Shown piece after piece: positions 9,501 through 19,604 of a stretch of DNA of 64,000 bases. The DNA lies in assembly GCA_022575985.1 (NCBI GenBank), contig JAKSXM010000237.1, positions 5,350,501 through 5,414,500 of the forward strand, in the 5' to 3' direction. The notes below the pieces were generated by a model. That model saw only the letters and a program-made list of their open reading frames with translations, was not told where the DNA came from and ran no database searches. Origin of the DNA: Anagrus nilaparvatae (Eukaryota; Arthropoda; Insecta; Hymenoptera; Mymaridae). The position numbers and the translations under genes are program-made. The stretch's first letter is position 1; every line of letters starts with the position of its first letter.

Positions 9501-11663
9501 TTATTGGATGTACTTTTTGAAAAGGCTTGCGTGGAACATGCCTCTTTCAACTTTTGTTTCTTTATTCACTAATATAAAGGTGTACTCGGATATTTGCTTT
9601 GCGATGTAATATGGCCCTGACCATACGTCATAGAGTTTTGCTATTTTTCTTTCTGATGCGTCGGAGACATTTTTTTCTCTTAGCAAGACTTCGTCGCCTA
9701 CGCAGTATATATTGATTTTCTTCATTTTACTGTTGATTTTTTCAGCTCTGTTTTTACCTTTTTTTTCAATTCTTTCTTTTGCTAAAGTTATCCGTTCTTT
9801 GGATCTTGCTGCGAAATCTTCGCCTCCCACATTGGGTTTGATATAGTTCTGCCACAGTCTTGTTGGACGTTGGTTCAAATGTAGCTCTACTGGACAGAAA
9901 GAAGTCGTCTCATGGTGAGTTTCATTAAAGCAGGTTTGGACTATATTGACGTAATTCGCCCATCCGGTGTGATTCTCGCGAACGAATGCCCTGAAGAATC
10001 TTGCGATTTCTCGATTTATTCTTTCGACAATGTTAGAATTTGGCCTTCTTACTGCTGAAAATACAGGTTTAATCCCCTCTTCTTCTAACTTTCCTGTCCA
10101 TTTTTTAGTATTAAATTGTGACCCATGGTCACATTGAATTTTATTTGGTTTTCCATATTTATGGATATAATCGTTGAATATTTTGTTTATTACGGTTTTC
10201 GTATTTGCCCGCTTTATCGGGTATAAAACTACGAATTTGCTAAAAGCATCTATTGTTACCAAAATATGTTTTACTCCGCCTCTAGAAGTGGGTAATGGTC
10301 CTAAGAAATCGATGGACAAAAGCATGTTTGGTGCGGTTGGTAAGATAAATTGGGCCGGAATTAAATCTGGCTGGGTTGGTAACTTTGTACGTTGGCATAA
10401 GTCGCACTTTGAGATCAGTTTAGATACTGTGTGGCGAAGCTTAACCGCGTAAAATTCTTCATGGATCATCCAATAAATTTTTCTTGGTCCTACGTGTCCA
10501 TATATTTCATGTAGCTCCATGGTTAGAGCTTGTAATAGCTTTTCAGGTAATACTAGTTTACTCTCGTTCTTTTCATTTTTCATAAATAATAACGTTTTGT
10601 CCATGAAATATTTCTTTGGAGCATTTTTGTTGTTTATCCTGAACATTATGGTTTTTAATTTTATATCTTCATTTTGAAGTTTTGCCATATTTTTGAACAT
10701 TTCAATTATTTTTTTGTCTGGTTTTCTTGCTAAATTTTCGGAAATCAGAATTTCTTCTAGTAGCTCGTTGTTTTCTGTGTCGTTATCTGTATTTTTGAGG
10801 TTATATCTACTTAGGAAATCTGCCAAGTTATTCTTACTTCCTTTGACATACTCCCATGTTAAGTCGTAGTCAGAGATGCCCAATATCCAGCGCGTTAGCC
10901 GGGCATTCAGCAGTCTGCTTCTGTTTAAAAACGTAAGAGCCTTATGGTCCGTTCTAAGATGGATTCTAGCCCCTATCAAATAACTTCTGAATTTCTCTAG
11001 AGCGTAAACTATTGCATATAGTTCCTTTTCGGAGACAAAATAATTTAGTTGTGGCCCTTTTAGTGTTTTGGAAAGGAATTGTAAGATTTTTTCTTCGACA
11101 TTTTGATCTTGCTGGCACAATGCTGCGCCCACTGCTCTGTCTGAACTATCAGTGTACAAGATGTATGGCAAATTTGGGTTGGGGTGCGACAGAAACATTT
11201 TTTTGTTAAATTTCACTTTTATTTCGTTAAAAGCTTTATCGTGCTCTTCACTACAATGATACTTCACCCCTTTTTTTAATAGTGCAAATAGTGGATAGAC
11301 TATATCTGCATAATTATCTAAGAACTTAGCGTAAAAGTTTAAGAAACCTAAAAAAGATTTCAATTCCTTTTGGTTTCTTGGGCGGCGAAAGTCTTTTATA
11401 ATGTCAATTTTTTCTGGTTGAGGCTTTATTCCTTCGTTCGTGATAATGAAGCCTAAGAATTTGGCCTCCCCCACAACGAATTTGCATTTTTCAAAGTTTG
11501 AGGTTATATTGTGTTCCATAAACCTTTTAAATAATGTTTCAAGGTGTTTTAAGTGCTCCTGATAACTGGATGAGATAATGAGAAAATCGTCTACAAAATT
11601 TATGACAAAGTCTAGTCCATTTATTACTTTCTCTAGCCCTTCTTTGAGTGCTGAAGATGACGA
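9501..11663 (-). CDS. pol: gypsy pol, C-terminal part: RT end, RNase H, integrase
   Basis: An open frame from just after the RT nonsense codon to the stop at 9501. It begins with the RT catalytic box in the form FVDD (about 11590) and continues into the connection. RNase H follows (YTDSSDRAVGA, then RTDHKAL and LADFLSRY). The integrase has an HHCC zinc-binding module (HEIYGHVG ... CDLCQ) and the DDE triad: Asp in SIDFLG (near 10306), Asp in QCDHGSQF (near 10125) and Glu in NIVERINR (near 10022). The C-terminus is a short basic domain without a chromodomain. All catalytic residues are present, so only the upstream breaks disable the enzyme. Confidence 0.93.
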   Translation of the reverse strand, partial: SSSSALKEGLEKVINGLDFVINFVDDFLIISSSYQEHLKHLETLFKRFMEHNITSNFEKCKFVVGEAKFLGFIITNEGIKPQPEKIDIIKDFRRPRNQKELKSFLGFLNFYAKFLDNYADIVYPLFALLKKGVKYHCSEEHDKAFNEIKVKFNKKMFLSHPNPNLPYILYTDSSDRAVGAALCQQDQNVEEKILQFLSKTLKGPQLNYFVSEKELYAIVYALEKFRSYLIGARIHLRTDHKALTFLNRSRLLNARLTRWILGISDYDLTWEYVKGSKNNLADFLSRYNLKNTDNDTENNELLEEILISENLARKPDKKIIEMFKNMAKLQNEDIKLKTIMFRINNKNAPKKYFMDKTLLFMKNEKNESKLVLPEKLLQALTMELHEIYGHVGPRKIYWMIHEEFYAVKLRHTVSKLISKCDLCQRTKLPTQPDLIPAQFILPTAPNMLLSIDFLGPLPTSRGGVKHILVTIDAFSKFVVLYPIKRANTKTVINKIFNDYIHKYGKPNKIQCDHGSQFNTKKWTGKLEEEGIKPVFSAVRRPNSNIVERINREIARFFRAFVRENHTGWANYVNIVQTCFNETHHETTSFCPVELHLNQRPTRLWQNYIKPNVGGEDFAARSKERITLAKERIEKKGKNRAEKINSKMKKINIYCVGDEVLLREKNVSDASERKIAKLYDVWSGPYYIAKQISEYTFILVNKETKVERGMFHASLFKKYIQ

Positions 11664-12400
11664 TTAAAAACCAAAAGGTACCCTTTCGTATTCCCATTCC
11701 TTTCCGTGGATAACAAATGCTGTAAATTTTTTTGATTCCTCCTTTAGTGGGACCTGGTAAAAGCTTTGCTGGAGGTCTATATTTGACAAGTACTTGACGT
11801 TCTGGCACCTCATAAGTATCTCGTCGATCCCTAGTTGAGTGTTATAATTAGGCGCAATTCTTGTATTTATCTGACGGGCATCCACGCACACCCTTATGCC
11901 ACCACCGCTTCTTTTGGCTATAACAGTTGGATTTTTAAACGGGGAAGTCGATGGCCTTATAATTCCATCCCTATACATGTCACTTATTTCTTTTTCCACT
12001 AGTGGCAAATAGTGTTGTGGTATAGGGTAGGTTTTTACATGAAACGGAGTTTCATCTGTTATTCTTAACTCATGTTCGTATGAATTCAGGCAGCCTGGTT
12101 TTTTATAAAATACCTCTTTAGAATTTATTATTAACTTTTTTAATTGGTCTATTTCCTCTGAATTAATATTATTACACAATTGCAGCTTTTCATCTACCTC
12201 AGTTTCCGTAAGTTCAAAATTAATCTCTTCATCTTCTGTATTTTCACCCCTTTTTAAATTTATTTTCAGTACTTCGAGAATGTTCCAATTTTCGTCATGA
12301 TCCTCAATTAATTCATACCCATGTTTTTCACATTTATGGTTTTTATGTATCCATTTTAGGTCATTTACTTTGTAACCTTTAAATTTAATATCCTCGATTT
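11664..12400 (-). pseudogene. pol: gypsy pol, N-terminal RT part ending at a nonsense codon
   Basis: RT fingers and palm: IIRPSTSPFKNPTVIAKR, VCVDARQINTRI and SNIDLQQSFYQVPL are standard Ty3/gypsy RT motifs. The frame is open from about 12400 but ends at a TAA (11664-11666) directly after VPFGF; the same frame then continues into the FVDD box. This is a single in-frame nonsense codon. At the other end the frame differs from that of the protease, so there is also a frameshift near 12400. Confidence 0.9.
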
Positions 12401-12828
12401 CCGCAATCGATTATAAACTGCAGGGCTTGGAGCGAATCAATTCCAAAAATTATTTGTTCGTTTAGCCCTGGGACGACCACGTAAGGGACGTCTTCTTGTA
12501 TATTTTCATCCAATTCAGTGTTCGCCAAAATTTGAAATTTAATTGGAACCGCGTGGCGACCTGTGGCCCCTCGTACTGATTGTCCGACTATTGGTAACTT
12601 TGGACATTTTCTAATCCTTTCAAAATTCATATCATAAAATTCCTTAGACATACATGTAATTTGTGAACCCGTATCTAGGAGGCATTTTGCCTCGACTCCT
12701 TCTATTTTCATGTCGATATACGGGCATTGACATGGAATATTGTTACACAAGTCAGGGTCTTTTTCTTTTAAAAACTCTTCCCTTGTGTCCTTATAATAAT
12801 AGTCATACTTGATTTCCGCTGCATTCAT
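12385..12828 (-). CDS. pro: gypsy aspartic protease
   Basis: 147 codons with the retropepsin active-site motif LLDTGSQITC (near residue 50) and a flap and C-terminal region ending in IIFGIDSLQALQFII. The start is six bases past the gag stop in another frame, consistent with ribosomal frameshifting at the gag-pro junction. The C-terminal end runs into a stop because of the frameshift before RT. Confidence 0.88.
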   Translation of the reverse strand: MNAAEIKYDYYYKDTREEFLKEKDPDLCNNIPCQCPYIDMKIEGVEAKCLLDTGSQITCMSKEFYDMNFERIRKCPKLPIVGQSVRGATGRHAVPIKFQILANTELDENIQEDVPYVVVPGLNEQIIFGIDSLQALQFIIDCGNRGY

Positions 12829-12833
12829 GGGTA

Positions 12834-13660
12834 TTATTGCTTCCGATCTGAATGCAGCGTTATTAAGTTTTCCGAAAAATTTGTTAAATTGTCCGGAAAA
12901 TCATAATTTTTATTTTCAAAGGTCAACGCTTTCTGATAGTTGGGCCTGCTTCTATTAGGCTCGTTTATATTTGGGTATGGCCTATTGTTCGTAAATTGCT
13001 TAGGTTTTGCGCCCTTATTTTCTTCATTTTTGTTCTGTTGTTTAGCGTTTTCCACCGCATTATCTTGGTTTGGTGCCCCACGGCTTTCTTGGTTCCCTGT
13101 GTACGTTCTACCTGTTCCACTTTGGGCATTTTGATTTTGTGTGTTTTGTTTTGCTCTATTAGCCGCAGGATCATGGTCATACTCATCTAGAAGCTCAAGT
13201 AAAGCCTCTCTAGTGCGTATGCCCTGGCTCCTTATTGCCGACCTTTCATCTCTTCCATAATGAGAGGTGCTAAGACTCTTCACTACCTCTTTCTCTTCGA
13301 AGGGATGATCAAGGTCTTTAGCCATACCAAATATATCAATCGCATATTCAGTGCGAGACACACGACCTGTATAATCGTATCTACCCGTTTCGATCTTCCT
13401 TTTTACCGATTGTTGTACCGTACTGTTCCAGTATCGTTCCTTAAATAGGTTCACAAAATCAAGAAACTCGGTAACACTTTCTTCGATCAGGTACCACCAC
13501 TTTTTAGCCTGACCGTCCAAACATTGTGATATTATGTATAGCATTTCATCGTGGTCACTAGCGTTCAGGTGGACATATTTTTCTAAGTCGTTTAAAAATT
13601 TAATTGGTCTTTCCTGGGCTTCACCTTTAAGGTAGTACCTCAGTGAAAAATTTACTGAAC
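12834..13660 (-). pseudogene. gag: gypsy gag, capsid and C-terminal part
   Basis: This carries a retrotransposon capsid-like domain (RPIKFLNDLEKYVHLN ... AKKWWYLIEE ... FLDFVNLFKERYW) and an Asn/Gln/Pro-rich tail. No CCHC zinc knuckle is present. The upstream end near 13660 loses similarity to gag and enters AT-rich DNA of the nested Mutator-like element; the N-terminal part of gag is found 5 kb away at 18677-19462. The first codons of the apparent ORF are therefore element-derived. Confidence 0.8.
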
Positions 13661-16600
13661 AGATTTTAACCAAACTGCATAAAATTAAAGTTTTTTATTA
13701 ATTAAAAATGCTGAAAAAATTTTGAGATTGCTAGGTGTTTGGTTTTGGAGAAATTAATAAATATATTTAACGTGCAAGTTAATGGGAAACTCCAAAATTT
13801 CGTACTAACTTCAAGATTTATCAAAATTTACAGAACAGATTTAAATAAAATTGTAGAATTATAGAGATGAATTATTGATAAATTTTTTAATATTAATTAA
13901 AAGTACTGTAGATGTTTCTAATATAAATAAATTAATTAATAAATGAGAGAAAACGATGTTTATCATGGAGTCTTAGTAACTTTTCAAGCGCATGCGCAAG
14001 TTCTTCTGGCGCGGCGTTTTAAAGATTATTTTGATGATAAATATTACTAAATTGAAATAAGTACTTTTTGAGTTATTAATTTTTTAATTACTTATAAAAA
14101 ATTAATTTTTTATATTTGTACACAAAATATCATTATTATTATTGTTATTTTTTAATTTATTTTACCCCACCCATATAAATCTATACGCTTTTTATAAAAT
14201 ATGTATTTTAAAAGGCGGTAGGTTAGATTGAAATAAAAATAAAGACAATTAAAAACATTTTTGAGAAAAAATTTTCTTTATTTATTTAACATAAACTTAA
14301 AATGTAATTTTAGATTATTGACTGACAGTTGAATATTTGGTATGGATTAGTTCTAGAAAGTATTTTTTTATTTATAAAAACTTTTCAAGTAAACAACAAA
14401 TTTTTAAAGTTACTAAGTTACTTATAATATATCATATTATTAAAATTAAATTTCAACTATCTATTAAAAAATTCTATGTATTAAAAATATTCACTATTTT
14501 CTTAATATTTAAATTAAATAAATTCATTTATATTAATATTTAAAATATTTTTATAAACATTTATATTAAATAATAATAAATTCATTCATTTATATTAATT
14601 TTAAAAATATTTTTAAAATATTTTTATGTAAGTATTATAATAATCAATTTTATAAATTTATTTTTTCAAATTTGTAGAATTCATAAAAACTTAGGTGTTT
14701 AATAGTTGTGTTTAGTTGTATGTACCAATTAAACTATAAATTCCATTTATGAATCTTATTCATATAATTGCATATCATTTGGAGATTCTATTATTTCGTA
14801 TAATTTTTTTAAGTGACCATTTATCTTAGAAATAATATTTTTATTTTTAGTAACAACTACTTTTCCACTTCCATCATCTCCAAACAAATCTTCAATTCCT
14901 TTCAATTTATTTTTGTTAAATTTATCTATCATATCACAGAAAGAAATATTAGATTTTAAAATTTTTTTTTGCATTCCAACTGAAATTGCATCTGCTATTG
15001 GGTTTAAGGATTCTAGTTTTTTTGGTACCAATTTTTTCCGTTTTTTATTTTGAGTTTCATTTTTGTCTTTTGTTATTTCAAGAAAATCGTCCCAAGTTTT
15101 GGATAAATCAATCAAGACATCATATGAAATATCAAGTTTTTTTATTATTTCCTCCAGAATTATAACATCTTGGATCGCATTATGTGCGTTATCATTTGAA
15201 ATTGTATAATGCTTAGCTAAAGTTTCTAAAGTGTTTTGATTTTTTCCTCTAACATTTCTTTTTTGACTAATTATTGGAAGTGTATCCACGAAACCATGAA
15301 TAATTAATTTGTAATGTTCTTGCATACAAGTTTTTTTAATGGCATTATTTAAGACGGATCTGTCAAATGAGCAATTGTGGGCTGCTAAAATACACTTTTT
15401 TCCTATTGAAACTAAAAAAGTAAAAAAATTTAGCATAGCGTCAGGCAAAGAATCAGATTCAACCACATTATTTTTATATAATAAATGCCCTTTTTCAAAA
15501 GTTAAGCTATTAATAGCTGAAGCATCTGTCCCAATTGCTTTTGTGGGTTTCACATACTGATTAAAGTCTTTATCTTCAAACTTAGCAGCTATTTGCAAGA
15601 TTTCATCAGTGCGATAGAAGCCGCTGGTTTCAACGTCAAAAAAAACTACAATTGGTTGAGAGTTTAAATCAATTTTCAATCTGACTTCACTAATAATTGG
15701 TAATTCTTTGGTCAGCAGTTGAGAATTTGATTGATATGTTACTCCTTCTTGATCTTCCAGTTTACGTTTTAAATGGCTTCTTGCATTTTTTAAATCTAAA
15801 AGTCTACGCTTGGTTTGTGGCTCCAAAGATTTTACATATCTCTTATCAGCTACTCTTTTTAATTTTTCAGTGTGTATTGAACCATAAATACTAGGAGGAA
15901 CACCTATACGTTCATGTATCTTTATCAAACTTTGTGGTCCTTCATTTTTATTTAATATTGCAAAACCTACACGAATATCTCCAGAAGGAGATAAGCTATA
16001 AACTCTAGATTTAGGAGCTTTGCTCGCAATGCTAAAATTAAGGCTTTCGTTTGCATTACTGGACTGACCCGCGGCATACTGCTGGCTTTTAGCTGCCAAA
16101 GAATTGAAAAAATCTTTGAGTGCCTCAAAGAAGTTAGGGTCTTTGAACCCGTCTGGAGGTATACTTTTGTGTTTGTAATTGATAGGATCTTTTTTGTAAC
16201 CACACCAAGGCCCACAGTTGGTGTGATCATTGAAACAGTGATAAGGTATATTTGTAACAGCCTTAGCAACTTTTTCACTATCAGGGGCATTTTGAGAAAC
16301 GCTGTAAGAAAATGCTCTTTTCAAAGATTTTATTGATGAAGAGTTCAGTTCTTTAAAATCTCTGATCAATTTATAAAATCCGTCAGAGACACCTCTTGAG
16401 GTATGATTTTTATCAGATTGCTTCACAATTTCATAAGATACTGAGCTCCTCGCTCTATGAATTGCAGAACTGTCATTATCACCTATGAATATCCCTAGTT
16501 GAATATTTGTTTGAGTAAATATTTCATTTCTAGAAACAAGTTCCAATGCTGCCATAGGTTCCATGCCTTTTGCACTACCTACGTAATTTAATCTACAATC

Positions 16601-18676
16601 ATGGAGGTGTTTTGGTATACCTTTGTCACAACTAAAGCATTTTCTATTAAAAGTTTTGAATGAGACGACTTGCTTTGACAAGGATCCAATGATTGCTGCA
16701 GTTCCAGAAAGGCTGTCATAGCTTTTGCCATTTCCTCGAGTAGTCCAGCCCATATCAAATGAGCCAGCAATACGAACAATATCGTGTGGTCCAATAATAA
16801 AATTTTCTTTATCCTTTTCACACATTCCAGGAAAAAAAAAACTTACATCTAAATGATCAGGTCTGAAAAACAAAAGGGGATTTAAGTTATATTTGTTTAG
16901 AATTATTGTTTAAACAAATAAACCTATAATAGTTTAATCATTTAAAAGTCTTATTTTTAAAAGATAATTATATATTTTTAATCAGAGAGCTTTTCAATAA
17001 AATTCATTTGTTAAATGGATGTGAATTTCTGGTTTATCATATAAATAAAAAAAGATTTTTTAAAAAAGTTCATAAATATTATATAAGTATTTGAAACAAA
17101 TTTTATTTTCACAATACAATTCAATTTCAAATCAGTTTACATTAAATACTGTACTTGAATAAAAATATCAAAAATCATGATTTTTTTTATTAACATTTTA
17201 TAAAAATCAGTTGTAAATAAAGAAATTGATCATTTTAGATTACCAATATGTACAAAAATTAATTATTTTATAATATAAAAAATGTAGATAGATATAAAAA
17301 ATCTATAAAAAAAGAGCATAATTTAACTTTTTAAAATAAAGTTATCACTTTAGATCATATTGATACAACTACTTTAAAACCCTTCGCTGAGCTTGTGAGA
17401 CATAATTTCAAAACTTATGTCTAATTTTTGTTTGAATGCCAAGAAAATAAATTTAAAAATCAATATAATAATTAATTAACGTGGAAGATTTGCTCTTACA
17501 ACATTTTCTGAAGTTGTTTATAATTTTTTATTGTCAAGTCCCTTTCAAGTTTAGCTGCTTTGATACAGCTTTCTCGGGCCAAGCTTTCTATAACCGGACC
17601 AACCTCTTCTTCGTGTGTTTTATAAGTATTCCAATGAAATTCTGGTATATCCAGAGAATCTAATAAAGTATTGAAATGACGGTCTCCAATACCAGCATTT
17701 AAAATGCCTATATAATAAAAAAATAATTCATAAAACCCTAAAATAACAATATTAATAGATAAATTTTTAATACCGTACCAACTACAGCCACACTATTAAC
17801 ATCAAAATGTTCTGTATGTCTCTCTGCAACTTGTGATGAACTTGAACCATCTATAAAAAAACATTACAATTACTAAAAATAAATAATTACTCATAAAATA
17901 GGTTATAAAATGTCTTTTACCAGCATTAACATTTTTAATTTTCTTTTTTATATCTTTTGTATTCACTTCATGCTTTTTATCTGTGTAAACTTTATTAATA
18001 AACCCACAATCTGCAATACTACATTTAATGTAAAATATTGAGGCTAAGCCGCATCTTTTTTCACCAGTTATTTTCTCTAATGAAAGAATACTTTTACACG
18101 TGAAACATATTAGATTTTTCCCTAATGTTTTTATGTTAACAATTCGTCGACCTTCAATCTCACATTCATAATTATATTTAAACTTTTTTTCATCTTCTGC
18201 AGCTTCAATCTCATATTCATTATTCTTTTTCAACTTTTCTTCATACGCTGCCGTTCGATATTTGTTTAAATTTTTTCCCATTTGTTGTTGTTTTAATCTT
18301 TGCTCAAAAATAATTTTTTTAACTCGCCTTCCTTTCCAGAAATAATGTGTATACTCTTTATTATCCATAATTAAAATCTAATTCATTAATATTAATTAAA
18401 TAAAATAAAAAAACGTGAGCACATTCCAAAATAAGATTGATAAATAAAGAATAACGTCTGCTTGAAAATAATAATAATAAGAAATTATAGGGGGAGTAAA
18501 GTCACTAGAATATAGTTATATTACGGCAAAGTCAAGCGCGTGGCTACATAAAATAACTTGAGCTACAGCGTCACTGAGATACGTCTTTAAACAATGGTTG
18601 TTTAAATTGAGGACGTTGTCCGACCAGCATAGTGGATCCGACCAATCCCGGGGTTGCTGACCTATGTCTGTAAAAA
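13661..18676 (-). mobile_element. Nested Mutator-like (MULE) DNA transposon
   Basis: About 5 kb separates the two halves of gag and holds one intron-containing transposase gene plus AT-rich flanks. Direct repeats of 'ttac[at]gaacagattt' near 13654 and 13829 may be subterminal binding sites. I could not identify convincing terminal inverted repeats or an 8-11 bp target duplication, so the boundaries given are those of the gag interruption, not true termini. Confidence 0.7.
14756..18368 (-). CDS. Mutator-like transposase fused to a DEDDh exonuclease (four exons)
   Basis: Four exons with consensus splice sites and matching phases: 17921-18368, 17779-17850, 17500-17707 and 14756-16862. They sum to 2835 bases, an uninterrupted frame of 944 residues plus stop. 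Exons 1-3 give the zinc-ribbon-like N-terminus of animal Mutator-like transposases (GRRIV, paired cysteines, CGLAS ... KC) and the helical stretch GILNAGIGDRHFNTLL. Exon 4 carries the DDE core: Asp in GSFDMGWTTRGNGKSYDSLSG (about residue 278), Asp in IGDNDSS (about 370) and Glu in SNANESLNF (about 515), with paired Cys/His in between. From about residue 645 follows a DEDDh 3'-5' exonuclease: FFDVETSG, AHNCSFDRS and HNAIQD, all catalytic residues present, resembling the PML/PLEX9 type. The host gypsy copy being recent, this gene is probably also young. The fusion partner is unusual; relatives I know of often carry a YqaJ-type nuclease instead. Confidence 0.85.
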
Positions 18677-19462
18677 TCAGTATTTTTTAAAGTCACTGTT
18701 GGTGACAAAATTATTTAGCTTGTTTAAGTCGTCTAATTTTTTATTTAAATCAGCGAGCTCTTTCTTATGTTTTTTTAGGTCCTCGTAGTCTTGATCTATA
18801 AACCCATTAATTTCCCTGATTTCCTTGACAATTGTTGCTTGCAAAGCCTGGCATGCCTCGATTTGATTTGTTAGAGTAGTTATCGGGGCTCTTTGCAAAG
18901 TGATCTCAGTTTGCATTGCCTCATTAACAACCTCCATTATATTTTCAGTTTTCTGTTTAAAATAATTGTCCAATGCGTCGGCATTGCGGCATCTATATTC
19001 CAAGAATTGGTTATATCTTTGAAGACAGGATGTCCTATGTAGTTCAAATTTTTTTAAATTTTCCTTTAACATCAGGTTATCATTTTCTAAGATTTTAAGT
19101 TTCTCGGACGTACAGATAACATAGTCTGTTATCTGTTTCTCCCACCCTAAGCGGTGTTTCAATAAATTCATATCTCTGTCCACGGCTTGTTCGTTTTGAG
19201 CGACTTCCATTATTTTGTCCATGTTTTCAGTAATCTTTCTTACATTTTCATTCAATTCAACGCTTGATTCATTCACTGAATTTCTTGAATTCGATCTTGA
19301 GATCGGAGGTGTGTCGATCCTATCATTTATAACTTTTCCATTATTATTTTCAAAGTTCAAATGTTCCGTATCAAAAACATCCATGTTAAAACTTTCCGTA
19401 GATCTTGTATTATACCTTCTATTTGATGACATTTTTAATCTTGGTGAGACGAGTCGATACAT
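18677..19462 (-). pseudogene. gag: gypsy gag, N-terminal coiled-coil part
   Basis: The ORF starts at ATG 19462, 119 bases inside the primer site, as expected for gag. The 261 codons give a Ser/Asn-rich N-terminus and then a long coiled coil (ELNENVRKITENMDKIMEVA ... LADLNKKLDDLNKL). It ends at a stop where the Mutator-like insertion begins. It is the matching front half of the capsid fragment at 12834-13660. No other function is suggested. Confidence 0.7.
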
Positions 19463-19580
19463 TCAACAACTTATTCTAATATATTTATAAATCTTCGAAA
19501 ATTAAATTTCTTGAATTTACTTTGTTTTTGCCGAGTCTTGAACTTTATCAAACTTTATTGATAGACCATAAATCGTTCAA

Positions 19581-19598
19581 GTCCCTGTTCGGGCGCCA
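19581..19598 (-). promoter_or_regulatory. tRNA-Lys primer-binding site
   Basis: Six bases inside the 5' LTR, the minus strand reads TGGCGCCCGAACAGGGAC, the exact complement of the 3' 18 nt of animal tRNA-Lys(UUU); agreement extends a few bases further into the T arm. It fixes the element's orientation and its minus-strand primer. Confidence 0.95.
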
Positions 19599-19604
19599 TA
19601 AAGA

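Noticed and set aside
10174..10452. Plus-strand ORF within integrase
   Set aside because: Shadow of the minus-strand pol frame.
13654..18672. Weak similarity 'tttactgaacag' / 'tttacagacata' at the two ends of the gag interruption as TIRs
   Set aside because: Only 5-7 bases agree and no 8-11 bp duplication follows; not reported as termini.
13661..18676. Treating the Mutator-like gene as a normal host gene
   Set aside because: It lies between the two halves of gag inside LTRs of the same gypsy copy and encodes a transposase core; transposon origin is far more likely.
19574..19598. Plus-strand match to the 3' end of tRNA-Lys as a possible tRNA gene
   Set aside because: Only the T arm and acceptor end are present, directly next to an LTR; it is the primer-binding site of the minus-strand gypsy element.
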